DNA of 60,294 nt, from contig NZ_JACWCT010000037.1 in the NCBI RefSeq assembly GCF_016613415.1, forward strand, positions 16,044 to 76,337, in the 5' to 3' direction. The notes under the pieces are model-generated. The model worked only from the letters and a program-made list of their open reading frames with translations. It did no database searches and was not told the DNA's origin. Positions 38,290 to 47,364 of this stretch are shown in pieces (within the stretch, counting starts at the first letter, position 1; each line of letters starts with the position of its first letter). This DNA comes from Methylobacterium ajmalii. Its GTDB lineage: Bacteria > Pseudomonadota > Alphaproteobacteria > Rhizobiales > Beijerinckiaceae. The translations under genes were made by a program, and so were the position numbers.

Positions 38290-39018
38290 ATGTCGCCCGC
38301 ACCCTTCCTCGTCAAGATCTGTGGTCTCAGCACGCCCGAGACGGTCGAGGCCGCCCTGGCAGCAGGGGCCGACCAGATCGGCCTCGTCCACTTTCCCAAG
38401 AGCCCGCGCCACGTCGACCTCGACCACGGTGCCGCCCTGTCGCGACAGGCCCTCGGCCGGACCGAGCGGGTGGTGCTGCTGGTCGATCCCGACGACGCCC
38501 TCGTCGCGGCGGCGGTGGCGGCGCTCCGTCCCGACTGGCTCCAGCTCCACGGCAGCGAGAGCCCCGAGCGGGTGGCGGTGCTTCGCGCGCGGACCGGGCT
38601 CCCGGTGATGAAGGCGCTCGGCATCGCCACCGCCGACGATCTTGCCCGCGCCGCCCGCTACCGCGGCATCGCCGACCGGCTGCTCTTCGACGCCAAGCCG
38701 GCGCCAGGCGCGGTCCTGCCCGGGGGCAACGGCCACGCCTTCGACTGGTCGCTGCTGGCCGGTGCCGGCCGGGACGATCCGTTCATGCTCTCGGGCGGCC
38801 TGACGCCCGACACGGTGGCCGACGCCGTGGCGATCACGGCCGCCCGGGCGGTCGACGTGTCGTCGGGCGTCGAGTCGAGCCCCGGCCGCAAGGATCCCGA
38901 GCGCATCGCCGCCTTCGTGTCGGCCGCCAAAGCCGCCGCAGGCACGAACGGGTCCGCCGCGCGGGTCGCCGGGGGTGCGACCGCACCAGAAATTGCCCCT
39001 GCGGCGCGAAGGGCGTAA
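38290..39018 (+). CDS. trpF: phosphoribosylanthranilate isomerase
   Basis: TrpF catalyses the Amadori rearrangement in tryptophan synthesis. The 242-residue TIM-barrel protein has the catalytic Cys in [23 protein letters not shown], the catalytic Asp region [18 protein letters not shown] and [13 protein letters not shown] with the phosphate-binding loop. A C-terminal Ala-rich tail of about 25 residues extends past the barrel. trpB follows after 52 bp. Confidence 0.96.
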   Translation: MSPAPFLVKICGLSTPETVEAALAAGADQIGLVHFPKSPRHVDLDHGAALSRQALGRTERVVLLVDPDDALVAAAVAALRPDWLQLHGSESPERVAVLRARTGLPVMKALGIATADDLARAARYRGIADRLLFDAKPAPGAVLPGGNGHAFDWSLLAGAGRDDPFMLSGGLTPDTVADAVAITAARAVDVSSGVESSPGRKDPERIAAFVSAAKAAAGTNGSAARVAGGATAPEIAPAARRA

Positions 39019-39070
39019 GCCCCGCCGACACAGTTCTTTCGCGAATCCCTCCAGAGGCAGAGCTCCCGCC

Positions 39071-40291
<1,221 letters not shown>

Positions 40292-40298
40292 TCCGCCC

Positions 40299-40324
40299 GC
40301 GCCGCGCCCTGGATGGCGCGGCGC
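40299..40324 (+). terminator. hairpin after trpB
   Basis: GCGCCGCGCC (40299-40308) and GGCGCGGCGC (40315-40324) form a perfect 10-bp stem 8 bp past the trpB stop, with loop ctggat. The run that follows is A rather than T on the plus strand, so it would be a canonical intrinsic terminator only for leftward transcription. Confidence 0.55.
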
Positions 40325-40414
40325 AAAAAGGCCTGCGACGGTTCCTTGACAGCCCCGCCGGCCTCCCCCTATACCGCCGCCATCGCAGCGGCGCACACGG
40401 ACCGGCCGCAGCGG

Positions 40415-40491
40415 GGCGGAGTAGCTCAGTTGGTCAGAGCAGAGGAATCATAATCCTTGTGTCGGGGGTTCAAATCCCTCCTCCGCTACCA
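40415..40491 (+). tRNA. tRNA-Met (CAT anticodon), elongator type
   Basis: A 77-nt cloverleaf with encoded CCA. The acceptor arms are GGCGGAG and CTCCGCT, the D arm GCTC/GAGC, the anticodon loop ATCATAA with anticodon CAT between 5-bp arms, and the T arm GGGGG-TTCAAAT-CCCTC. Elongator Met is most likely; an Ile tRNA with a lysidine-modified CAT anticodon is possible. It is followed by an intrinsic terminator, and accessory DNA begins just downstream. Confidence 0.95.
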
Positions 40492-40526
40492 AAAACCTTC
40501 TGCCTGAACAGGCACTTAGAGCCGAG

Positions 40527-40554
40527 GCCCTGGACTTCCCGTCCGGGGCTTTTT
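40527..40554 (+). terminator. intrinsic terminator of the tRNA gene
   Basis: GCCCTGGAC (40527-40535) and GTCCGGGGC (40541-40549) form a 9-bp stem with one G-T pair and loop ttccc, followed by TTTTT, a canonical rho-independent terminator 35 nt after the tRNA. Confidence 0.85.
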
Positions 40555-40687
40555 GCTGTTCGGGCGGAACTCGGGCGGACTTTTCTGCACGCTTGCCGTC
40601 CGCGCCGCCCGAATTGGACGCTCGGGCGGGGCGTGAGAGGCCAGGCTCTCATCCCGCGTTGCGAGTGCCAAGCGCCGGGCTCGCGCC

Positions 40688-40840
40688 TCATCCGTGTCGC
40701 CACCACAGCCACGCGGCCGCGGCCGCCAGGCCGATCCCGACGGCGGCGAGCCTCCCCCACGCGTAGCGCTCCCGCAGGGGGAGGGTCCGGATCCGGTCGC
40801 GCTCCTGCCGGTCGTATTCGTCCGCAGCCCGCCATCCCAT
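40688..40840 (-). CDS. 50-residue membrane protein
   Basis: A short reading frame encodes MGWRAADEYDRQERDRIRTL, a linker PLRERYAWG, then one membrane helix (LAAVGIGLAAAAAWLWW) and the end RHG. GGGAG lies nine bases before the ATG (GGGAGAACGGCA), and the sharp switch from charged to hydrophobic residues argues for a real gene. No family recognised. Confidence 0.55.
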   Translation of the reverse strand: MGWRAADEYDRQERDRIRTLPLRERYAWGRLAAVGIGLAAAAAWLWWRHG

Positions 40841-41021
40841 TGCCGTTCTCCCGCGCACCACCCGGAGGAGGGCATGCGGGCTGCTGGCGGCGCAAGCGCG
40901 AGGCGCGGTGAATTTTCCCTTACGACGGCCCTTGAAAGTACCGCAGATTGCGGTATCTTCAACTCACCGGCAGCGACGCCGAGGCCTCCCGGGGCGATCC
41001 GGGCCGAAGATGGAGACGACC

Positions 41022-41369
41022 ATGACCGTGCGCATCACCGCCGCCACCCTCGCCAACAACGCCACCATCGAGCGCGCCCTCAACGACGTGCTGACGCAGG
41101 ACGAGCTCGACACCGCGATCGCCGAGATCGCCAGCCTCAGCTACCCTGCCGAGACCGTCTCGGACGGCATCAACCTGCCCGGTCTGAGCTCGGACGCGAT
41201 CGCCGTCCTCGGCGACGGCTCCGTTCTCGCTTCTGGCGAGGAGACGGTGATCTACGGCCGCTCCTACCGGGCCCTGGTCGTCTACCTCACCGACGAAGAG
41301 AGCGTCGGCGTCATGAGCGCCCAGCTCCAGTCCGAGATCTGGGAAGCCAGCCAGGCCGCCGAGGCCTGA
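41022..41369 (+). CDS. hypothetical protein, 115 residues
   Basis: The acidic soluble protein starts MTVRITAATLANNATIERAL and ends QSEIWEASQAAEA. GGAG precedes the ATG at a good distance; an ATG four codons earlier (41010) is the alternative. I recognise no domain. It is the first of three short rightward genes after the tRNA gene, with codon use like the host. Confidence 0.65.
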   Translation: MTVRITAATLANNATIERALNDVLTQDELDTAIAEIASLSYPAETVSDGINLPGLSSDAIAVLGDGSVLASGEETVIYGRSYRALVVYLTDEESVGVMSAQLQSEIWEASQAAEA

Positions 41370-41478
41370 GGCCAATCCGCCGGGGGCACCGCCTCCGGCA
41401 ACCCTGATCCACGATGGCTCCCCGAGCTCCGTGCCGACCGGCGCGGGGCTCGTTGGCGAGTGAACCGGGAGAGCGTCT

Positions 41479-41991
41479 GTGAGCTGGATCGTCCGCCTGC
41501 GCGCCCAAGAGGGCGACATCCTGGAGAACGCGAGCTACGGCACGCCTTCGGCGGCCATGTCGGCCTATCGCGCCCTGCTTGGTCGCCAGGAGCTCGTCGG
41601 GCAGCACATGGCGGCCGTCTTCAAGCCGCCCCGTGGGCTGGTCACGCAGAGCAACACCTCGACCTGGTTCTCGCGCTTCGACCGCGAGCTCGGTGCCGGT
41701 CGGATCGGGCCCGACGACCCGCGCCTCGACCCCTACGCCGACGAGACCACCGCCGCCTCGGTGGCCAACACCCCACTGGGCCCCTTGCCGGAGCCCATCG
41801 ATTGGGAGGCGGATCCGCGCCCGTTCGCCGAGGTCTGCAAGGCCTGGGCGAAGGCGGTCGGGAGCCGGGACGCCGCGGCCCACTGGCTGCGGGTCTCCCG
41901 CAAGACCTTCGACGGCTGGTGCGACGGCCGGGGCGCCTCGCAGGAGAAGATGGCCCGGCGCCTGATGACGCTGACCGATCGGCTGGCCTGA
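41479..41991 (+). CDS. hypothetical protein with a C-terminal HTH-like segment
   Basis: 170 residues from a GTG with GGGAG nine bases upstream. The N-terminal part (VRLRAQEGDILENASYGTPS) is of unknown type. The C-terminus (DAAAHWLRVSRKTFDGWCDG, then RGASQEKMARRLMTL) reads like a helix-turn-helix, so it may bind DNA, as many small phage- or plasmid-derived proteins do. No family recognised. Confidence 0.6.
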   Translation: MSWIVRLRAQEGDILENASYGTPSAAMSAYRALLGRQELVGQHMAAVFKPPRGLVTQSNTSTWFSRFDRELGAGRIGPDDPRLDPYADETTAASVANTPLGPLPEPIDWEADPRPFAEVCKAWAKAVGSRDAAAHWLRVSRKTFDGWCDGRGASQEKMARRLMTLTDRLA

Positions 41992-42061
41992 TATCCGCAC
42001 CCGCCTGGGCTTGCCCCGGTCCCCGGCCGGCCCGAGGATGCCTTCCTGCAGGGAGGGAGAC

Positions 42062-42415
42062 ATGGGCGATCTGCGGGAGGCTGTGAGGCAGGGGACGCTG
42101 ACGCGGATGAAGGAGGCCCTCGCCGACGTGGACGCCCGGCTGGAGGGCCTTCGCGCCGACCGCGCCCGATTGGCCGCGTCGATATCGGAGGTGGAGGGGC
42201 GGCCCCCCGTCCAGGATGAAACCCTCCTCGCGGCGGTCCGCCTGCGCGCCGACGGCGCACTCGTCGTCTCCGCCCCGGGGACGTCCCTGACCCGCATCGT
42301 CGCCATCCGGGAGAAGCGCGCTCGCGCCGCGGCGCAGAAGGTTGCCGAGCTCGTCGAGGAGGCCCTCGTTGAGTGGGATCGCCAGGAGGATCCGGGAATT
42401 TCGGAAACGGATTAA
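42062..42415 (+). CDS. hypothetical coiled-coil protein
   Basis: 117 residues. GGAGGGAGAC before the ATG supports the start at 42062. Residues about 10-45 (LTRMKEALADVDARLEGLRA, DRARLAASISEVEG) should form a coiled coil, and a second helical stretch lies near the C-terminus. Function unknown. It is the last gene before the gene-poor stretch that precedes the defence island. Confidence 0.6.
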   Translation: MGDLREAVRQGTLTRMKEALADVDARLEGLRADRARLAASISEVEGRPPVQDETLLAAVRLRADGALVVSAPGTSLTRIVAIREKRARAAAQKVAELVEEALVEWDRQEDPGISETD

Positions 42416-43570
42416 GAAAGAACCGCGTAAGTGTCTTATTCTGTTTCCGAAATCCGGCCCTCGAGGGTTCGGAATCCTGACCTGGATGCGTACGAATCGG
42501 GGGAACCCCGAAAACTGGACGGTAGGGCAGGCCGTGCCATGGTGCCTGCAGACCAGGATACCCTCTCTTCTTCGAGCATCACCAGTGCCTCCAAGCCGAA
42601 GTCCGTACTCTGTGCGAGGCGAACACGGAGATCACCGACATTGAGCTCAAGCGCTCGACCCGCGTTCAGCAGATCAGGAAGGCGATTTTGGAACGCCTAT
42701 GCTTCCCGCCAGTGTGGGAACTAGACATGTCAGCTGCCTCCATGCTTGAGGCAGCCGGCCGCGATCGCGGCCCGGTCAGACCCCGGAAGGTTTCGGTTCG
42801 GTGCGGGGGACGCGACGCCGGCCAGGAATGGCGACAGCCGTCACGGGCCGGTCGGAACGCCGGCGGGTCACCCGTTTTCGCGGGGCGCGCAGGGTTATCG
42901 GGAGAGCTTTCCGGGCTGGGTCCGCCCGAGCATCAGCTTCGAGGGCGGGATGGGGCTCCGGCACCGGGCAGGAAGCGCATGGAGCGGCGTCGAGGCGTAG
43001 GGAAACAGATACAGAACCGCAGGGTTCGGCGTCAACGCGGCCCGAGCACTTAGGTAGCGCGCGATCGCGTATCGGTGGATAGCGTGGATCACTCGAAAAA
43101 GCTCAATGTCGTGAACGATTTCGTAACCTCAAGGTGAACCCGCCACCGGCTCGCTTCGACGTGCGCGGCCATTATCGATCCTGTGAACGGGTCCTAAGGC
43201 GGATGCGAACGCGCGGCGAGCCGAACGCGGCGCCGAGTTCGTGAGAACGTTGCTCGACGGCCAGACGTCGCCGGCAACTATAGGTTGGGGATCCGATCCG
43301 AGCGCTAGGTGACGGCATAGCTTCGGGCTCCGTATAATCCGGCTTACGATTCGCAGGGTTCCCACCCTCGCGAAGCCCCTCACCGGACCCTCCACGTCGA
43401 TGTTCGAGCCCTACCAGTCGCGTCCGCTCTCGATCGGAACCGCCTCCGTCCGGCACGCCCATCGAACATCCGAGCTTCGCTCGTTCCGTCCGTACCCCAG
43501 CCGTCCCGTGGCCTTCTGAAACTTGCAGGCACCTATGGCACCGTCGCTACGGAATGGCCGAGGATCCAAC
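42416..43570. other. gene-poor stretch before the defence island
   Basis: I see no intact gene. One plus frame is open from 42526 to 43053, and part of it (about 42560-42720) has protein-like composition, including CEANTEITDIELKRSTRVQQ and IRKAILERLCF. It lacks a start and ribosome binding site and may be a gene relic. The rest is lower in GC than the left part of the window and should contain the promoter of the druM operon. Confidence 0.5.
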
Positions 43571-44734
43571 ATGGGTAGGGGCAACCGAGACCGCCTGGTG
43601 AAACACCGTTTCGGTCGGATCGCCCAGCGTCGCGCCGAGCGCAAGGCACGCAGGTCGATCCGAATCTTTGAGCGGGAGCCGGAACACCGGCCAACCGGTA
43701 TCGTGGCGATCGACTTGTTCTGCGGCGCCGGCGGCCTGACCTATGGCCTGAAGAACGTCGGAGTAGACGTTCGCCTGGGCGTCGATTTGGATGCTGCTTG
43801 CGAGTATCCGTACTCGGATAACAATAAAGTTGATTTTCTTAAAATTTCCGTAGCCGATCTGACCGGAGATAGCCTGAAGCAAATATTCGGCGACAATCCG
43901 TACAGGCTATTGGCAGGCTGTGCCCCGTGTCAGCCTTTCTCGTCATACCGACAGGCTCACAAATCTTCGGAGGATGAGCGATGGAACCTGCTGTCCGAGT
44001 TCGGGCGTCTGGTCTTCGAGTCCGGCGCCAATCTCGTCACCATGGAGAACGTCCCTCAGCTGGAACGCGAGAGCGTCTTCGAGGACTTCGTCAGGTCGCT
44101 GGAGGATGCCGGGTTCGAGGTGAGGCATCAGGTCGTCGAGTGCGTGCGTTACGGCGTGCCCCAGAGCAGAAGGCGTCTCGTTCTGCTGGCGTCGAAGCTT
44201 GGCCCGATCGAGCTCCTCCCGCCCGACGTGAACGCCGAGTTGGCGGTTCGGGACGTGATCGGCCATCTTCCCAAGCTGAGCGCCGGAGAGGCCGATGCCG
44301 AAGACCCGCTGCACGTTTCGGCGGGTCTGTCGGCGTTGAACCTCACCCGCATTCGAGCTTCCAGGCCCGGGGGGTCTTGGAAGGATTGGCCTCCGTCGCT
44401 CGTCGCCAAGTGCCACTCCAAGGCCACGGGAAAAACCTATCCCGGCGTCTACGGTCGAATGTCGTGGAGTGAACCGTCGCCCACGATCACCACCCAATAC
44501 TACGGCTTCGGTAGCGGGCGTTTCGGCCATCCCGAACAGGATCGAGCCCTGTCCTTGCGCGAGGGCGCTCTTCTGCAGAGCTTTCCGCCAGGCTATCGCT
44601 TCGTTCCCTCGGGTGCCCCCGTCGAGCTCAAGAACATCGGGCGTCTGATCGGCAACGCGGTCCCGGTCAAGCTCGGGGAAGCGATCGGCAAAAGCCTGCT
44701 CCACCACGTCACGTCGCACGCACGCCCGAGGTAG
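43571..44734 (+). CDS. druM: cytosine-C5 DNA methyltransferase, DruM of a type II Druantia system
   Basis: 387-residue m5C methyltransferase. A basic N-terminal extension (1-40) precedes motif I FCGAGG (50-55), motif IV GCAPCQPFS with catalytic Cys120, motif VI ENVP (159-162), motif VIII QSRRR (198-202), a target-recognition region (about 230-345) and motif X GNAVP near the C-terminus. The start at 43571 has GAGGATCCAAC before ATG; an in-frame TTG at 43523 is rejected. It is the first gene of a tightly packed four-gene operon, its stop 2 bp before the next start. The target sequence is unknown. Confidence 0.92.
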   Translation: MGRGNRDRLVKHRFGRIAQRRAERKARRSIRIFEREPEHRPTGIVAIDLFCGAGGLTYGLKNVGVDVRLGVDLDAACEYPYSDNNKVDFLKISVADLTGDSLKQIFGDNPYRLLAGCAPCQPFSSYRQAHKSSEDERWNLLSEFGRLVFESGANLVTMENVPQLERESVFEDFVRSLEDAGFEVRHQVVECVRYGVPQSRRRLVLLASKLGPIELLPPDVNAELAVRDVIGHLPKLSAGEADAEDPLHVSAGLSALNLTRIRASRPGGSWKDWPPSLVAKCHSKATGKTYPGVYGRMSWSEPSPTITTQYYGFGSGRFGHPEQDRALSLREGALLQSFPPGYRFVPSGAPVELKNIGRLIGNAVPVKLGEAIGKSLLHHVTSHARPR

Positions 44735-44736
44735 CA

Positions 44737-47364
44737 GTGGTCCGGCTGTCGCCGTTCTGGGAATTCGAGCTGGCGCTGACGCGCCATTACCTCGGCGCCG
44801 ATGGTCCGGAAGGCTCGGCTCCGCTGGAGTTCGTCGATGCCTCACGCCGCCGCATAGCCCTCGCGATGGGGCGCGGCGAGGCGGATGCGGACGCGACGTT
44901 CGAGCAATTCCTCCGCGTGTTCTCGCGAAGCGGCCTAGTCGACGCCTTCAGCCACGGATATGCCCTGTCGCCGCCCGGAGGCCTCAAGGTCATGGGCTGG
45001 TTCAACTATCTCGTCCTGTCCTGCCACGTGGCCTCCGTCTCGCCGGATGTGTCGGAATCCGGCCTCTTCAACGAGCGCTTGAGGGAAGTCCTTCGGCTCG
45101 ATCGAGGCATTTCGTCCTTGAGCGGCCTCGCCGATCTCTGGCGCAAGGCACGGGACTGGTGCGAAGCCAGAAACGCCGCCGGGGACGACGTCCGTCGGAT
45201 CGTCCTTCCCGATCCCTATCCGATGACCCGGATAGGGCACTCCATCCGCATCGTCTTTCCGTCGCGCCACGATCTCGGGCGAATGGAACGTCTGTTCGGT
45301 GACCTCGCTGCTGGGCCGCCGCCCAGGTCGGATGTTCTCGCGGCTCGGGTCAGGCGGGAGATCCCTTCCCACTCGTGGTCCCAAGGGTTCCTCAGGGCCT
45401 TCTCCGATTTCGACGCCCGGCAAGCCAGGCGGGAAAGGCTTCTTGCCGACCATCCCTTCTGGCTGGCGATGACCGCCTTGCGCCGTGACGTGGACGAAGA
45501 GCGACGCGAGACGTCGTTCGTCCTGGAAGCGTCCACGGATTTCGATGGCCTGGACACGTTTTCGATCACGACTGACGACGAACGGCTGTCGTCCGCTCTG
45601 GGCATTCCCCGAGCGGACGGAGATGCGACCGAGCCGTACACTATCGCCGCCTCCGTCGGTCAGATCGTAGCTCTCCTCTCAAGCGGGGATCGCGCACTGC
45701 CGAGGGAACTCGTCTCCTCTCTTACCGAAGGCGTCGTTCCGTTCGGTGAGGGCGATTGGGGCGTGTGGCGTGCGGCCCGTGACCCGGAATGCGCCACCGT
45801 CCGCCTCTTGGCCCGGGACGACGTGTGCAGGCTTTCCCCGGATACGTCCGGGCAGCGGAGCGGGTGGACGCTGCTCCGTCCTGTACCGTGGGAAGAAGCC
45901 CGGCGGATCCTCGCCAAGGTTCGCGGAACGCGCCTTACGGACACTTCAGACCTGGTCAAGGTGAGAGTGACCGGCGGCATCAGGATGGAAGGCTCGTACC
46001 TGGGCCGCCCCGGTTTCCTGCCGGTCGTGCGCGCGGTGGAAGGTTGCGATGCCGAGGCTGTCCCCGTCGGGGGCGTCGAGGGCACCTTGTCGGTCGATTT
46101 CGACGGGCCGGACATCCGACTGCACGCGGACGGCGCTGTTTCGGGCGTGTGGCGCATTTCCGTGGGCGAAGCCGGCTCGCGGCGAGCCTCTCCGGCGATC
46201 GTTTTCGAGCGCGACGCCCTGGAGACGACCGTCGAGCTTCCCGACCGCCTGGCTCCCGGATGGCGCGCCGACGAGCCGGCGATGCCGGAGGCGTCACCCA
46301 TCGCCGTCGAGCCGCTCGACCTGCCGTACGTCGATGTCGAAGACACGGGCCCTCTCTACGACCTGCTCGAAGCGATCTACGCCGGAGGCGGACGCGGTTG
46401 GCCGGAACACCGGCTCGTCCCGTTGATCTCGGCGCGCATTCCCGACGAGCACGCGGGTTGGGACGTCCTGAGAATGCTCGCCGAGGTCGGTTGGCTGACG
46501 CCGCGGGTGTCCCGCGACTGGCGCGCTCGCAGATGGTTTCTGGCGCCGCCGAGACTGCTGCGTTTCGCGGACGGCAGGCTCGCGTTGGATGGAGCCGCGC
46601 CGGCACGGACGAGGCGCAAGTTTCGAGACTTGGCCATCGGGTCGGGTGGCAGAGTCGAGGTCCGTTGCCTGCACCGGCCTTGGTCGGTGTCCACCCTCGT
46701 CGCCGCTGGCGGAGCCTTCGACGCGCTTCCCCGAGAGCTGGGATTGGAGATCGTCCCGGCCGAAGCGTACGTCCCGCCCCCGGACGTGGCGGCGACCTTT
46801 CCGGTCTCCGTCTACACGGACAGCAGACGGCTCGTCGCGTCGACTTGGAGCTGGGCCAAGGGAAGGTTCGTGAGCTTCGGCGGTGACGCGTGCGACGGCG
46901 TGAGGATCGAGCATCTCGCCACGCACAAGCCGAACGCACCGGACATCTTCAGAGTGATCCGACACGAAGAGGTGCAGGGCCTGTTCGATGGACGGTCCGC
47001 CGCTATCGTGCTGGCCCATCGGCTGGCCGGGCGGCCGATGTTCCGGTTCGACGGATCTTCGGGAACCCTCGAACGAAACACGTCTGAAGGTTGCCTTCCG
47101 CCCCAGCTTTCTGCCTATCTGAGGTTGAGATCGCTCTGCGGTCCGGCAATAATCTTCGGTGCCGACGGCAGTCGGGTCTACCGAACTCCCTGCTCCCCGT
47201 CGGACGCCCGTCGGCTTCGTACGATCCTCGGCCCCGCGATCGACGCGGGTGAAGGCGTCGAAGCGTCGAAACCCGATCTCCTGAGGGCTCTGGCGATGGG
47301 AAGGGCGAGAGGTCCGGCAGGCAGACACTTCGCCTGGCGGGACTGGAGGGGCGGGACGTGCTGA
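44737..47364 (+). CDS. druF: large protein of unknown fold, DruF position of type II Druantia
   Basis: 875-residue protein starting at GTG, 2 bp after the methyltransferase stop. I find no nucleotide-binding loop, nuclease motif, zinc motif or membrane helix. It begins MVRLSPFWEFELALTRHYLG and is rich in Arg, Asp and Val; hydrophobic and charged residues alternate as in a multi-domain soluble protein. By position between the methylase and DruG it corresponds to DruF, whose mechanism is not established. Identification rests on gene order and size, not on motif. Confidence 0.75.
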   Translation: MVRLSPFWEFELALTRHYLGADGPEGSAPLEFVDASRRRIALAMGRGEADADATFEQFLRVFSRSGLVDAFSHGYALSPPGGLKVMGWFNYLVLSCHVASVSPDVSESGLFNERLREVLRLDRGISSLSGLADLWRKARDWCEARNAAGDDVRRIVLPDPYPMTRIGHSIRIVFPSRHDLGRMERLFGDLAAGPPPRSDVLAARVRREIPSHSWSQGFLRAFSDFDARQARRERLLADHPFWLAMTALRRDVDEERRETSFVLEASTDFDGLDTFSITTDDERLSSALGIPRADGDATEPYTIAASVGQIVALLSSGDRALPRELVSSLTEGVVPFGEGDWGVWRAARDPECATVRLLARDDVCRLSPDTSGQRSGWTLLRPVPWEEARRILAKVRGTRLTDTSDLVKVRVTGGIRMEGSYLGRPGFLPVVRAVEGCDAEAVPVGGVEGTLSVDFDGPDIRLHADGAVSGVWRISVGEAGSRRASPAIVFERDALETTVELPDRLAPGWRADEPAMPEASPIAVEPLDLPYVDVEDTGPLYDLLEAIYAGGGRGWPEHRLVPLISARIPDEHAGWDVLRMLAEVGWLTPRVSRDWRARRWFLAPPRLLRFADGRLALDGAAPARTRRKFRDLAIGSGGRVEVRCLHRPWSVSTLVAAGGAFDALPRELGLEIVPAEAYVPPPDVAATFPVSVYTDSRRLVASTWSWAKGRFVSFGGDACDGVRIEHLATHKPNAPDIFRVIRHEEVQGLFDGRSAAIVLAHRLAGRPMFRFDGSSGTLERNTSEGCLPPQLSAYLRLRSLCGPAIIFGADGSRVYRTPCSPSDARRLRTILGPAIDAGEGVEASKPDLLRALAMGRARGPAGRHFAWRDWRGGTC

